A program made the position numbers and the translations under genes. A stretch of DNA of 64,000 bases from Basilea psittacipulmonis DSM 24701 (GTDB lineage: Bacteria > Pseudomonadota > Gammaproteobacteria > Burkholderiales > Burkholderiaceae_B): contig NZ_CP009238.1 of assembly GCF_000743945.1 (NCBI RefSeq), forward strand, positions 1 to 64,000, given 5' to 3'. The notes beneath the pieces were generated by a model. That model had not been told where the DNA came from, made no database searches, and saw only the letters and a program-made list of their open reading frames with translations. Each line of letters opens with the position of its first letter. Positions within the stretch are counted from its first letter, which is position 1. Below are positions 28,537 through 40,890 of the stretch, piece by piece.

Positions 28537-28743
28537 GATACTTAAAATTATTAGCGATAGGCAAAGAGGCTGATGTTGAGTGGGGCGTTGAGGTGTGCAA
28601 AAGGTTGTTTGAGTAAAAAAGTGGTGAGTTTTAAATAGGTTTGCAGTGATATCAGCTTCACTGGTGATACGCAAAAGTCTGTGTTGAGTTTAGACGCGTT
28701 GAAGGTGGGTGATGAGGGCGTTAAAAGGAGGTGAATCATCCAT

Positions 28744-29019
28744 TCAAGGCGTATTTTGGTGAGGTGTTTTGTTTTTAGATCGTGGTTCAGGAACAGGATC
28801 ATGCCCACCTTGGCACCAAGGACCGCATCTCAAAATACGATAAGCACCTAAATAGCTTCCTTTAAAAGGGCCGTGTAATTGGATCGCCTGCATGGTGTAG
28901 TGAGAACAAGTGGGCATAAACCGACATTGACGGCCAATAAAAGGACTTAATGTAATTTGATAAAGACGAATCAATTTTAATAAACACCAAGCAACGGCGT
29001 TATTCATCTTTTTTATCAT
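28744..29019 (-). CDS. yidD: Membrane protein insertion efficiency factor YidD
   Basis: 91-residue, membrane-associated amphipathic protein with the compact family signature: LIRLYQITLSPFIGRQCRFMPTCSHYTMQAI then GAYRILRCGPWCQGGHDPVP, including the conserved cysteines. It assists YidC-dependent insertion. It lies between rnpA and yidC as usual, but with a 288-base gap before yidC. Confidence 0.95.
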   Translation of the reverse strand: MIKKMNNAVAWCLLKLIRLYQITLSPFIGRQCRFMPTCSHYTMQAIQLHGPFKGSYLGAYRILRCGPWCQGGHDPVPEPRSKNKTPHQNTP

Positions 29020-29150
29020 AATGAGTAAGGGTCGTAAAAACTAAAGGATAGTAAAAACTTATTTTATCGCTTTTCTTGTTGAGTACCAATACGACTTGTG
29101 TCACACTCGTTATGGAGATAAGGGTTTGAATGGGAGGGTAATTGGCCTCA

Positions 29151-29546
29151 TTATGATTGCTTATCTTGAGGTATGTTGATAAATGCCTTTTGAAGTAAGA
29201 AAAGGGTTTCTTCGTGAACGATTTTTTTTAATGCACGCAAACTGCAGTGGGGCGGTTGTCGATAAAGACGAAACACATAGTCTGATAGGAGGATATCTGC
29301 TTGATGGGTACGAAAGCATTCACGAATCACTCGTTTAATGGTGTTGCGAGAAACCGCTCGTTTGGCAAATTTCTTGCCGATAACCAAACCTAAACGCGGA
29401 TGGGTATAAGAAAAGGAAGAGCTTAGGTCGGTCATCAAAACGAAATGACGGGTCTTTCCTAAGCATCTTCCTTTCAGTGTGCGAGCAAAATCATCCGCAC
29501 GACGAAGTCTAGCATCTGAACGAAATTTAAATAATGAATTATTCAA
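29151..29546 (-). CDS. rnpA: Ribonuclease P protein component RnpA
   Basis: Basic 131-residue protein subunit of RNase P, which matures the 5-prime ends of tRNAs. The RNR-type motif is [18 protein letters not shown]; the preceding [16 protein letters not shown] is also conserved. Translation must begin at TTG 29546, since the next in-frame ATG would remove the substrate-binding N-terminus ([15 protein letters not shown]). It lies 22 bases after rpmH. Confidence 0.95.
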   Translation of the reverse strand: MNNSLFKFRSDARLRRADDFARTLKGRCLGKTRHFVLMTDLSSSFSYTHPRLGLVIGKKFAKRAVSRNTIKRVIRECFRTHQADILLSDYVFRLYRQPPHCSLRALKKIVHEETLFLLQKAFINIPQDKQS

Positions 29547-29568
29547 GACGTTCTTATTGAAAATTCGA

Positions 29569-29703
29569 TTACACTGCTAGACGTTTGCGGCCTTTTGCAC
29601 GACGTGCATTGATCACAGCACGTCCACCACGAGTTTTCATGCGTACACGAAAACCATGAGTGCGTTTGCGACGCGTAACCGATGGTTGATATGTGCGTTT
29701 CAT
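29569..29703 (-). CDS. rpmH: 50S ribosomal protein L34
   Basis: 44-residue highly basic protein: [20 protein letters not shown] at the start and [11 protein letters not shown] at the end, the invariant L34 sequence. AGGAA lies seven bases before the ATG. It heads the minus-strand rpmH-rnpA-yidD-yidC cluster and diverges from dnaA over a short AT-rich gap that contains no DnaA box. Confidence 0.98.
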   Translation of the reverse strand: MKRTYQPSVTRRKRTHGFRVRMKTRGGRAVINARRAKGRKRLAV

Positions 29704-29806
29704 AATTAATTCCTGAATGTTTTCTAAATAAACGAAAGATTTTAAATGATAATTATAAAATATTCAATCCATTTTTATCTACTAGGTTTAAATTTCTAGA
29801 AAAGTA

Positions 29807-29812
29807 TATAAT
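29807..29812 (+). promoter_or_regulatory. Candidate dnaA -10 element
   Basis: TATAAT lies 25 bases before the preferred dnaA start; no convincing -35 hexamer is visible at the right distance. Confidence 0.4.
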
Positions 29813-29836
29813 GTATGTTTGGAAATTTTGGTGTCA

Positions 29837-31243
29837 ATGATGGAAGAAAAGTTTTGGGATGAGTTTCTTAACTTTGTTCGCCCAAATATGAATGAACATG
29901 TGTTTGCACTTTGGGTTGAACCGATGAAGTTCATTCGATGGGATCAGGCAGAAAAAACCTTAGAGGTGTCTGTGCCTAATCCGATGAAACTCAAGTACGC
30001 AATCGCTAATTATAAGAAAGTAATTGAAAGCCTTGCCGATGATTTTTTTGGTGTTCAAGGGACGGATGTTCGCTTTGTATTAGACACGAATAAAGATGTG
30101 TTGGCGAATAAAATCTCGATATCAAATATTTCTATCTCAAAAAACGTTTCAGAAAATACGGCTCATTCTGCTTCCATGATGCCAAAATCAGCCCCATTGA
30201 GCTTAGATGAAAAGTTGAAATCCTTTGGTATCAACCCCCAACAGAGTTTTGAGAATTTTGTGGAGGGGCAGGAAAATAAAATGGCGGTGGCATCGGCGTT
30301 GCAAGTGGTGAACTGTCCAGGAGAGATGGGTAATAATCCTTTGTTTATTTATGGCAATACTGGGCTAGGTAAAACGCATATGATGCAGGCTATTGGTATT
30401 GAACTGATTAAACAGGATAAGGTCAAAAAAGCACAGTTTATTTCTGCCCAAACTTTTTTGAACAATTATGTTAAAGCGGCCCGCACTAAGGATTATGATA
30501 GTTTTCGACAGGATTATGAATCGCTAGATTTGTTGTTGATAGACGATATTCAGATATTGGTGGGCAAAGAAGTCACGATTAATGAGTTTTTTAATCTATA
30601 CGAGATTTTATTGAATAATCAGTGTCAGGTAGTCATTACGTCAGATGTGCCTGTCAATCAGTTAAAAGGGTTTCATCAGCGACTGATTTCAAGATTTAGT
30701 TCAGGGTTGACGGTGGGTATGCGTGCTCCGGGATTGGAGATGCGACAAGCGATTGTTGAACGTAAGGCCCAGCAACAAGGCCTAGAGCTAGGTGAGGGAG
30801 TGTCCTTTTATATTGCGCGAAATATTGAGCGAAACGTGCGTGAGTTAGAGGGGGCGATTAACCGTTTGAAGACCTATGCTATGAGTTTTGGTCAACGAGT
30901 CATCGATATCGACTGCTGTCGTAGTGTGATTTCTGGCTATATTACAACGACGTTAAGTCATGTTGGGATCGAAGAAGTTAAGAAAACGGTGGCAGACTAT
31001 TATAATGTGAGAATTCAGGATATTAATTCAAAGAATCGTCGCAAAAAAATCGCATTGGCCAGACATGTGGCGATGTACTTGTGTCGAGAGTTGGTCAAAA
31101 AAAGCCAGACAGAGATTGGAGAGGCATTTGGTAAAGATCACACGACTGTGATGCATGCTTGTAATAAAATAGCATCTAACAGAGAGACAGATAGTGAATT
31201 AAATCATCAGTTAAATATATTGGAACAAAGCATTAAGGGATAA
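29837..31243 (+). CDS. dnaA: Chromosomal replication initiator DnaA
   Basis: AAA+ initiator that binds origin DnaA boxes and opens the duplex. Domain I (FWDEFLNFVRPNMNEHVFALWVEPM) leads; the AAA+ core has Walker A GNTGLGKTH and Walker B LLLIDDIQ; domain IV ends with the DNA-recognition signature GKDHTTVMHACNKI. I prefer the ATG at 29837 (MMEEKFW; 468 residues): the TTG at 29819, which gives six more residues, sits only seven bases after a TATAAT. dnaN follows after three bases. Confidence 0.97.
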   Translation: MMEEKFWDEFLNFVRPNMNEHVFALWVEPMKFIRWDQAEKTLEVSVPNPMKLKYAIANYKKVIESLADDFFGVQGTDVRFVLDTNKDVLANKISISNISISKNVSENTAHSASMMPKSAPLSLDEKLKSFGINPQQSFENFVEGQENKMAVASALQVVNCPGEMGNNPLFIYGNTGLGKTHMMQAIGIELIKQDKVKKAQFISAQTFLNNYVKAARTKDYDSFRQDYESLDLLLIDDIQILVGKEVTINEFFNLYEILLNNQCQVVITSDVPVNQLKGFHQRLISRFSSGLTVGMRAPGLEMRQAIVERKAQQQGLELGEGVSFYIARNIERNVRELEGAINRLKTYAMSFGQRVIDIDCCRSVISGYITTTLSHVGIEEVKKTVADYYNVRIQDINSKNRRKKIALARHVAMYLCRELVKKSQTEIGEAFGKDHTTVMHACNKIASNRETDSELNHQLNILEQSIKG

Positions 31244-31246
31244 ACT

Positions 31247-32368
31247 ATGCAGTTGTTAAAAACGTCAAAAGAGTCGATATTAAAACCGTTACAGACGGTG
31301 GCGGGGATTATTGAAAATCGTTCAGCCAAGCCTATTTTGGTGAATGTGTTGATTGAAAAGAAAGGCGGTCAGCTATCTTTTTTGGCAACAGATGAATCAG
31401 TCCAGATTAAAACCCATGCCCAAATTGGATTGGGGGATAGCGAGATGGCGACAACAGTGGCTGCTAGAAAGTTGCTAGATATTTTAAGGGCATTGCCTGA
31501 TGGTGCAGATGTTTCCTTAGAAGAAGAGGGGGGCATGATTGTCGTGAAGTCAGGACGTAGTCGCTATACTTTACAGACTTTGCCTAGCATGGATTATCCT
31601 GTGGTGAAACAGCCAGAAAACTGGACGTTAAGCTTTGCAATGCCTCAGCGTATTTTGTGCAAATTATTGAATCAAGTGCATTATGCGATGGCTGAAAAAG
31701 ACATCCGTTATTACCTAAATGGGGTGTTGCTTGAGTTTAAAGGTAATGTGCTAACAGCGGTGGCAACTGATGGGCATCGTATGGCAAAATCTGTTGCGGT
31801 CGTAGAGGGAATTAGCGGTGCGGATCATTCCATTATCATCCCTCGTAAAGCGATTCACGAATTGCAGCGTTTGTTGGACGAAAGTGATGAGTTGGTGACC
31901 GTTGGCCTTACGGATAGCCAGATCTCTTTATCGTTTGGTGATGTAGAGATTGTTTCTAAACTGGTAGAAGGTAAGTTCCCAGATTATTCACGTGTGATTG
32001 ATACGACTTATGAGATTTCTATTCATATCAATCGTGAGGAATTGTTAGGTGCTTTGAGACGTTCAACAGTATTGTTAGCGGCAGATAAAAAGGACCAAAA
32101 AGGGGTCAAACTGCACTTTGAAAATAATATGTTGCGTTTGCAAGCCCATAATAGCGAACAAGAAGAATCGATGGAAGAAGTAGCGATCCATTATGAGGGG
32201 GTACCCATCGATACAGCCTTTAAATCTTCTTATCTTCAAGATGTGTTAGCGATGGCTAAATCTGAAGAAGTAGTGTGGACTTGCCAAAGCAGTGGAAGTT
32301 CTTCGGTATTTATCACGATCCCCCAAGATGATACGTTCCGATATGTTGTAATGCCCATGCGTGTTTAA
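31247..32368 (+). CDS. dnaN: DNA polymerase III beta sliding clamp
   Basis: 373-residue clamp subunit that forms the ring-shaped homodimer tethering Pol III to DNA. Three similar domains; conserved pieces include FLATDESVQIKTHAQ, LTAVATDGHRMAKSVA and the C-terminal MPMRV, which forms part of the peptide-binding cleft. AAGGGA overlapping the dnaA stop is its ribosome-binding site. It lies in the dnaA-dnaN-gyrB operon. Confidence 0.98.
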   Translation: MQLLKTSKESILKPLQTVAGIIENRSAKPILVNVLIEKKGGQLSFLATDESVQIKTHAQIGLGDSEMATTVAARKLLDILRALPDGADVSLEEEGGMIVVKSGRSRYTLQTLPSMDYPVVKQPENWTLSFAMPQRILCKLLNQVHYAMAEKDIRYYLNGVLLEFKGNVLTAVATDGHRMAKSVAVVEGISGADHSIIIPRKAIHELQRLLDESDELVTVGLTDSQISLSFGDVEIVSKLVEGKFPDYSRVIDTTYEISIHINREELLGALRRSTVLLAADKKDQKGVKLHFENNMLRLQAHNSEQEESMEEVAIHYEGVPIDTAFKSSYLQDVLAMAKSEEVVWTCQSSGSSSVFITIPQDDTFRYVVMPMRV

Positions 32369-32375
32369 CTAGTAA

Positions 32376-34820
<2,445 letters not shown>

Positions 34821-34821
34821 T

Positions 34822-36309
34822 ATGTACATAATGTCCCTAGATCAAGGTACGACTTCCAGCCGTACCTTAATTTTTGGATCAAAAGGCTTGTTGATTTCCA
34901 TTGCTCAAGAAGAAGTGGGTATCCAAGCTCCAAGAAATGGTTACGTGGAGCAAAATGCTCACCATTTGTGGTTATCACAATTTGATACCATGAAAAAAGC
35001 CTTGGAGAAAGCCAATATTCCCGCTTATCAAATCAGTGGGATTGGTATCACGAACCAAAGAGAAACGACGATTTTATGGCGAAAGGATACGGGGCAAGCG
35101 ATTGGTCCAGCCTTGGTTTGGCAAGATAGACGTACGCATGAATGGTGCCGATCTTTGGTGGAACAAGGTCATTTAGAAACCATTCAATCCATTACAGGCC
35201 TAAAATCCGATCCGTACTTTAGTGCGAGTAAAATTCGTTGGATGTTGGATCATTATCCCGATGCGAAAAACCTTGCAGCATCAGGTAAATTAGCCTTTGG
35301 CACGGTTGATAGTTGGTTAATTTGGCAATTGACCAAAGGACAACGACATATTACGGATGTCACGAATGCTTCGCGTACGATGCTGATGGATATAGAAACC
35401 GAGCAATGGTCTGATACCTTATTAGATTTATTTGATATTCCTAAATCAATTTTGCCAGAAATCGTGCCCAGTGCAGGGGAGTTAGCGTACACACATAAAG
35501 ATTTGTTTGGTGTAGAAATCCCTATTTATGCGGTGTTGGGCGACCAACAATCTGCTTTATTAGGACATGGTTGCGAGGAACCTGGCACGGCTAAAAATAC
35601 CTACGGCACGGGTTGTTTCCTATTGATGAATACGGGACAAAAACTACAGCGAAGCACCCATCAGCTATTAAGCACGATTACTTGGAAAAAAGATGTCAAT
35701 GAAGCCAGTAATTATGCACTTGAGGGTAGTATTTTTATGGCAGGTGCGATCGTTCAATGGTTAAGAGATGGGTTGGGACTGTTTAAAGCCTCTCATGAAG
35801 TGGAAGCACTGGCGATGGAAGTGTCAGACAGTAATGGCGTGGTGTTAGTGCCAGCCTTTACTGGATTGGGGGCTCCTTATTGGGATGCACAGGCTCAAGC
35901 CGCAATTCTTGGCATGACTCGTGGTACGCATCGTGCCCATATCGCTAGGGCAGCCTTAGAAGCCATTGCTTATCAAGTCGCTGATGTACTAAATGCCATG
36001 CAAAAAGACACCAATGTTGCATTGACCGAGTTGTGTGTCGATGGGGGTGCCAGCAAAAATGATCTATTGATGCAATTCCAAGCGGATATTTTGGGAGTGC
36101 CCGTATTGAGACCTGTTATGTCAGAGATGACGGCGTGGGGCGTGGCAAAACTAGCGGGTGAAGTGTCAGGACTTTTCCAATCCAAAGAAGTGAAGTGGAC
36201 CTTAGATCGGGCGTTTGAGCCGAGTCTATCGGAAGACGAACGATGCACAAAATTAGCCCTTTGGCATCAAGCCGTCAATAAGGTTCTTTCTAGGAATCCA
36301 TCCCTGTAA
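34822..36309 (+). CDS. glpK: Glycerol kinase
   Basis: FGGY-family kinase phosphorylating glycerol to glycerol-3-phosphate. The N-terminus MYIMSLDQGTTSSRTLIF holds the phosphate-1 loop; GIGITNQRETTILW and the C-terminal segment ELCVDGGASKNDLLMQFQADIL are family signatures. I place the start at ATG 34822, one base after the gyrB stop, giving 495 residues; an in-frame ATG inside gyrB (34759) would add 21 unrelated residues. No ribosome-binding site is seen, so it is probably coupled to gyrB. Neither glpF nor glpD is nearby, an unusual setting. Confidence 0.95.
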   Translation: MYIMSLDQGTTSSRTLIFGSKGLLISIAQEEVGIQAPRNGYVEQNAHHLWLSQFDTMKKALEKANIPAYQISGIGITNQRETTILWRKDTGQAIGPALVWQDRRTHEWCRSLVEQGHLETIQSITGLKSDPYFSASKIRWMLDHYPDAKNLAASGKLAFGTVDSWLIWQLTKGQRHITDVTNASRTMLMDIETEQWSDTLLDLFDIPKSILPEIVPSAGELAYTHKDLFGVEIPIYAVLGDQQSALLGHGCEEPGTAKNTYGTGCFLLMNTGQKLQRSTHQLLSTITWKKDVNEASNYALEGSIFMAGAIVQWLRDGLGLFKASHEVEALAMEVSDSNGVVLVPAFTGLGAPYWDAQAQAAILGMTRGTHRAHIARAALEAIAYQVADVLNAMQKDTNVALTELCVDGGASKNDLLMQFQADILGVPVLRPVMSEMTAWGVAKLAGEVSGLFQSKEVKWTLDRAFEPSLSEDERCTKLALWHQAVNKVLSRNPSL

Positions 36310-36429
36310 CTGTATCAATATGACAACAGTTTTGAGAACTTGCTATTTACGTCAAATATTAACATTGACAGTATTATGGTTTCTTCTTAAAATGAACTCA
36401 TCTATGATATAGATCTTTCAAAGGGGAAA

Positions 36430-36480
36430 GCCCCACATTTAGTTGATTTTATTAGCTTAATGTGGGGCCATTTTTTATTT
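36430..36480 (+). terminator. Terminator after glpK
   Basis: GCCCCACATT and AATGTGGGGC form a 10-base-pair stem around a 19-base loop, followed by CCATTTTTTATTT. It closes the dnaA-dnaN-gyrB-glpK run. Confidence 0.88.
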
Positions 36481-36585
36481 ATTCATCGGCGATTTTTTTA
36501 TTTACCGTACCTCGTTGATCCTTTAATTAGCAGGTGTAATGAGCTAGAATAAGAACGATAATTTGCTAACTTACAAAGGATTGGT

Positions 36586-38118
36586 ATGAGAATTGGAATT
36601 CCAAAGGAAATCCTATCGAGTGAAACACGTGTTGCAGCGACTCCCTCTACAGTGACTCAACTGATTAAATTAGGGTTTGAGGTCGCTATCCAGACAGGGG
36701 CTGGTATTAAAGCGAGTTTCGATGATAAGGCGTATGAAGAAGCAGGTGCTTTGGTATTATCAGATAAAGAGGTTTGGCAATCAGACTTGGTTTATAAGGT
36801 TAATCCACCCACGCTAGAAGAAATCAAACAGATGAAAGCGGGGGCGACATTAGTGTCTTTTGTGCAGCCAAGCTTGAATCCAGATATTGTCAAACAAGCG
36901 GCCACTCAGAACATTACATTACTAGCCATGGATATGGTGCCACGTATCTCTCGTGCCCAATCTTTAGATGCTTTGTCATCGATGGCGAATATTAGTGGTT
37001 ACCGAGCTGTAGTGGAAGCTGCTCATGAGTTTGGACGTTTCTTTACAGGTCAAATTACCGCTGCAGGTAAGGTGCCTCCAGCTAAGGTGTTGATTATCGG
37101 TGCGGGCGTGGCAGGATTGGCGGCGATTGGTACGGCCAGCTCTTTGGGTGCCATCGTCAGAGCATTTGATACACGCCCTGAAGTGGCTGAACAAATTGAA
37201 TCGATGGGTGGACAGTTCCTGAAACTGGACTTTAAAGAAGATGGTTCTAGCTCGGATGGTTATGCCAAAACCATGTCTGAGGAATTTATTAAAGCGGAGA
37301 TGGCGTTATTTGCACAGCAAGCAAAAGAAGTCGATATTATCATTACCACGGCAATGATTCCTGGTAAACCCGCTCCCCGTTTGATTACCAAAGAAATGGT
37401 CGCTAGCATGAAACCGGGATCCGTTATTGTGGATATGGCGGCCGCGACAGGTGGAAATTGCGAATTGACACAGGCAGGCCAATTAACCGTTACGGATAAT
37501 GGGGTGAAGATTATTGGTTACACGGATTTAGCAGGACGTTTGGCCGCTCAGTCTTCTCAGTTGTATGCAAGTAACCTAGTGAACTTGACGAAGTTAATCT
37601 GCAAAGAGAAAAATGGCGAGGTCACTTTAGATCAAGAAGATGTCATTATTAGAAATATGACCGTGGTCTTAGCGGGACAGATTACGTTCCCACCGCCTCC
37701 AATTAGTGTATCGGCGACAGCACCTACCCAAACCGCGAAAAAACAAATGGTGACAAAACAAGCGGAAGCACCTGCTGCCAAATGGCCTTGGGTACTTTTG
37801 GCGGTCATCGTGATGTTGTGTATTGCCCAATACGCTCCTTTGGCTTTCTTGTCGCATTTAATGGTGTTCGTACTATCTTGTGTGGTGGGCTATTACGTTG
37901 TATGGAATGTATCGCATTCTTTACACACGCCTCTTATGTCGGTGACGAATGCTATTTCTGGTATTGTGATTATTGGGGCATTATTGCAAGTCGCTCAAGG
38001 TCACGCTTTTGCGAGCATCCTTGCTTTTGTTTCCGTACTGGTTGTCAGTATCAATATTTTTGGTGGCTTTACTGTCACCCAACGTATGTTAAAAATGTTC
38101 CGTAAAGAGGGTAAATAA
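36586..38118 (+). CDS. pntA: NAD(P) transhydrogenase subunit alpha
   Basis: Proton-pumping transhydrogenase subunit with the NAD(H)-binding domain I and the first membrane part. Opening [17 protein letters not shown], then the nucleotide-binding motif [15 protein letters not shown] and the catalytic loop region [21 protein letters not shown]. After a linker, four hydrophobic helices (about residues 400-505) form the membrane domain, so this is the fused PntA type (510 residues), not split PntAA/PntAB. AAAGGA precedes the ATG. pntB follows after one base. Confidence 0.97.
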   Translation: MRIGIPKEILSSETRVAATPSTVTQLIKLGFEVAIQTGAGIKASFDDKAYEEAGALVLSDKEVWQSDLVYKVNPPTLEEIKQMKAGATLVSFVQPSLNPDIVKQAATQNITLLAMDMVPRISRAQSLDALSSMANISGYRAVVEAAHEFGRFFTGQITAAGKVPPAKVLIIGAGVAGLAAIGTASSLGAIVRAFDTRPEVAEQIESMGGQFLKLDFKEDGSSSDGYAKTMSEEFIKAEMALFAQQAKEVDIIITTAMIPGKPAPRLITKEMVASMKPGSVIVDMAAATGGNCELTQAGQLTVTDNGVKIIGYTDLAGRLAAQSSQLYASNLVNLTKLICKEKNGEVTLDQEDVIIRNMTVVLAGQITFPPPPISVSATAPTQTAKKQMVTKQAEAPAAKWPWVLLAVIVMLCIAQYAPLAFLSHLMVFVLSCVVGYYVVWNVSHSLHTPLMSVTNAISGIVIIGALLQVAQGHAFASILAFVSVLVVSINIFGGFTVTQRMLKMFRKEGK

Positions 38119-38119
38119 G

Positions 38120-39583
38120 ATGAGTCAGTCTTACGTTATTACTGCTTATATTGCTGCGTCACTTTGTTTTATCCTTAGTTTATCGGGATTGTCACGACAA
38201 GAAACGGCCCAAAGAGGCAATCTACTGGGTATCGTGGGGATGGCGATTGCCGTGTTAGCGACGTTGTTTTCAAGTGATGTCAATGGTACGGTGGCCATTA
38301 TCTTTGCCATGTTAGTAGGTGGTGCTGCAGGGATTGTGTTGGCAAAACGTGTTGAAATGACCCAAATGCCAGAATTAGTGGCGATTCTACATAGCTTTGT
38401 AGGGTTGGCGGCTGTGTTTGTGGGCTATAACAGTTACATGCTATCAGACCTATCGGCGGCCCCTGCTTTAAATAACTTATCAGAAACGATTTTAACCGTG
38501 TTAACTCAGGCTCAAATCGGTGATGTGAACGCTGATACACAGGCTATGCACAATATCCACCTTATCGAAATATTTTTAGGGGTGTTTATTGGTGCGGTGA
38601 CTTTCTCAGGTTCTATCGTTGCTTTTGGCAAGTTAAGAGGCTTTATTAGTAGTAAGCCTTTAATGTTGCCTTATAAACACGGATTGAATCTGGCGGCTTT
38701 GCTTGTGTCACTCATTCTGATGATCATCTTTGTATCGGTCGATGGTAGTGCATTTTGTTTGATTTTGATGACACTCATTGCGTTGGCATTTGGCTGGCAT
38801 TTAGTGGCTTCTATCGGCGGTGCAGACATGCCAGTGGTCGTATCCATGTTGAACTCGTATTCAGGCTGGGCAGCGGCCGCAGCAGGTTTCATGTTAAGCA
38901 ATGATTTGCTGATTGTAACGGGTGCTTTGGTCGGTTCATCAGGGGCGATCCTTTCTTACATTATGTGTAAAGCAATGAACCGTTCATTTATCTCTGTTAT
39001 CGCAGGTGGCTTTGGTACAGGCGGTTCTAGTGCCTCTAGCGATGAAGAAGAGGGTGAATATCACGAAATCAGTACAGAGGGGGTGGCCGAACTATTAAAA
39101 AATAGTACGTCGGTTATTATCACGCCAGGATACGGTATGGCGGTGGCTCAGGCCCAATACCCTGTGGCAGAAATTACCTCACTACTTCGCGAAAAAGGCG
39201 TGAATGTGCGATTTGCGATTCATCCCGTCGCAGGTCGTCTGCCAGGTCATATGAACGTATTGCTCGCTGAAGCACACGTGCCTTACGATATTATGTTAGA
39301 TATGGATGAGATTAACGATGACTTCCCTGATACGGACACGGTGTTGGTAATCGGTGCCAATGACACGGTTAACCCAGCGGCCAATGAAGATCCTAATAGT
39401 CCGATTGCGGGTATGCCTGTGCTAGAAGTTTGGAAAGCGAGTCAGGTCGTTGTCTTTAAACGCTCAATGAATACGGGTTATGCGGGGGTCCAAAACCCAT
39501 TATTCTTCCGTGAAAACACAAGTATGTGTTTTGGCGATGCCCGTGAAACAGTTGATGCGATTTTGAAAGCATTAAAATCCTAA
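38120..39583 (+). CDS. pntB: NAD(P) transhydrogenase subunit beta
   Basis: 487 residues: about nine membrane helices in the first 300 residues, then the soluble NADP(H)-binding domain III with [20 protein letters not shown] and the [27 protein letters not shown] signature split across the nicotinamide site. Together with PntA it couples hydride transfer from NADH to NADP+ with proton entry and supplies NADPH. Its TAA overlaps the ATG of the next gene. Confidence 0.98.
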   Translation: MSQSYVITAYIAASLCFILSLSGLSRQETAQRGNLLGIVGMAIAVLATLFSSDVNGTVAIIFAMLVGGAAGIVLAKRVEMTQMPELVAILHSFVGLAAVFVGYNSYMLSDLSAAPALNNLSETILTVLTQAQIGDVNADTQAMHNIHLIEIFLGVFIGAVTFSGSIVAFGKLRGFISSKPLMLPYKHGLNLAALLVSLILMIIFVSVDGSAFCLILMTLIALAFGWHLVASIGGADMPVVVSMLNSYSGWAAAAAGFMLSNDLLIVTGALVGSSGAILSYIMCKAMNRSFISVIAGGFGTGGSSASSDEEEGEYHEISTEGVAELLKNSTSVIITPGYGMAVAQAQYPVAEITSLLREKGVNVRFAIHPVAGRLPGHMNVLLAEAHVPYDIMLDMDEINDDFPDTDTVLVIGANDTVNPAANEDPNSPIAGMPVLEVWKASQVVVFKRSMNTGYAGVQNPLFFRENTSMCFGDARETVDAILKALKS

Positions 39584-40530
39584 TGGCATCAATGATGAAG
39601 AAGGGAGGCAAGCCAACGCCTCCCCTTCCTGTTAAAGATGGCATTGCACCCAGTCGGGTACGTTTAGTGCGAGGTGAATGGCCGAATCTTTACGCTTTCC
39701 TATGTTGGCGATTTGCTCACCTCGATTCTCGTTACATTCAAGAACAACTTGCCTCAGGTGCGATGGTCAATGACGAGGGAGAGCCTTTATCCGCAGATAG
39801 TCCATATCGCCCCGACTCTTGGATTTGGTACTATCGCAAAGTCCCTAATGAAGCTCCTAATCCGTTTGAATTAACGATTATTTACGAAGACGAACATCTA
39901 GTCGTTGTCGATAAACCGCATTTTATGGCCACGATTCCAGGCGGCAAATACCTTAAAGAAACCGCTGTGATTCGGTTAAGGGAAATGCTGAACAACCAAG
40001 AGATTAACCCTATTCATCGTTTAGATAGAGATACAGCAGGGTTGCTTTTATTTTCTAAAAAAGTAGAAGTTCGAGGCGTTTATCAAAGTTTATTTCAAAC
40101 CAGAGACATTGAAAAAACCTATGAGTGCGTAGCCCCTTATCGTGCCGATTTAGCACTTCCTTTAACTTATCGCAGTTATTTGGCTCGAAGCGATCAATTT
40201 TTTGTGATGAAAGAATATGACCGTGAACCTAATAGCGAAACGCGTATTACTTTATTAAGCCATGCGAATGGACTGGGGCATTATTTATTGGAACCTGTTA
40301 CGGGTAGAAAACATCAGCTAAGAGCCCATATGAATGCTTTAGGGGTGCCTATTTTAAATGATGAGTTTTATCCTACATTATTGCCTGCTCGTGAAGTGGG
40401 TGATTTTAGCCGTCCCTTGCAATTGCTGGCGCGATCAGTAAGATTTATCGATCCGTTGAGTCAAAAAGAACATGTTTTTGAAAGTCGTCTAACCTTAGAA
40501 ATGGCGAAGCAGTGTTATCACGATCATTGA
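39583..40530 (+). CDS. RluA-family 23S rRNA/tRNA pseudouridine synthase
   Basis: 315-residue RNA pseudouridine synthase. The catalytic Asp lies in INPIHRLDRDTAGLLLFSK (about residue 150), preceded by the family strand IYEDEHLVVVDKPHFMATIPGG and followed by LLEPVTGRKHQLRAHMNALGVPI. The N-terminal 90 residues are a divergent S4-like/extension region. It is translationally coupled to pntB (TAATG). The target site cannot be stated from the sequence. Confidence 0.92.
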   Translation: MASMMKKGGKPTPPLPVKDGIAPSRVRLVRGEWPNLYAFLCWRFAHLDSRYIQEQLASGAMVNDEGEPLSADSPYRPDSWIWYYRKVPNEAPNPFELTIIYEDEHLVVVDKPHFMATIPGGKYLKETAVIRLREMLNNQEINPIHRLDRDTAGLLLFSKKVEVRGVYQSLFQTRDIEKTYECVAPYRADLALPLTYRSYLARSDQFFVMKEYDREPNSETRITLLSHANGLGHYLLEPVTGRKHQLRAHMNALGVPILNDEFYPTLLPAREVGDFSRPLQLLARSVRFIDPLSQKEHVFESRLTLEMAKQCYHDH

Positions 40531-40890
40531 ACGTCGTTAAGGGTGTCTGGTGGCGGATCGACGGGGTGGCCGTTGTTACGTGAGCAAAGAGGCGGTTGTT
40601 CAGTTAACAGATGTGCTGTGGTGGAGGTGGTGATAGAACTGTTTCGATCTACCGATCATTGCTGACGGGGATAAATGGCGAGACTGGCTATGTGAGGGAT
40701 AAGGCGGTTGTTTAGTTAGTGAGTGCTTGATAGCGGATAGGGAATAGGTTGTGATAGAACATCGTTTGAAACATGTTGAGGTGATAGAGATGTCGAGGGG
40801 ATAGTGAAGATGGGTGTTAAGATGGTCGTTTGGTGAAGATAAAACAGACAAGTGATTGAGACAGACAAAGGCTTTATATGGAGATGTGGG
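40531..40890. other. Intergenic region with a degenerate repeat
   Basis: About 360 bases before the helicase gene. GCGGTTGTTYAGTTA recurs at 40592 and 40704 and GTGATAGAAC at 40630 and 40751, suggesting a decayed duplication of about 112-121 bases. A minus-strand frame at 40600-40851 is not convincing. No promoter recognised. Confidence 0.4.

Noticed and set aside
28551..28808. Reading frame of 85 codons in the yidD-yidC gap
   Set aside because: Overlaps the conserved end of yidD in another frame and shows no recognisable motif.
29704..29836. Possible oriC between rpmH and dnaA
   Set aside because: AT-rich but only about 130 bases and without any TTATNCACA box on either strand.
40600..40851. 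Minus-strand frame of 83 codons before the helicase gene
   Set aside because: His/Ser/Tyr-rich nonsense composition, no ribosome-binding site.
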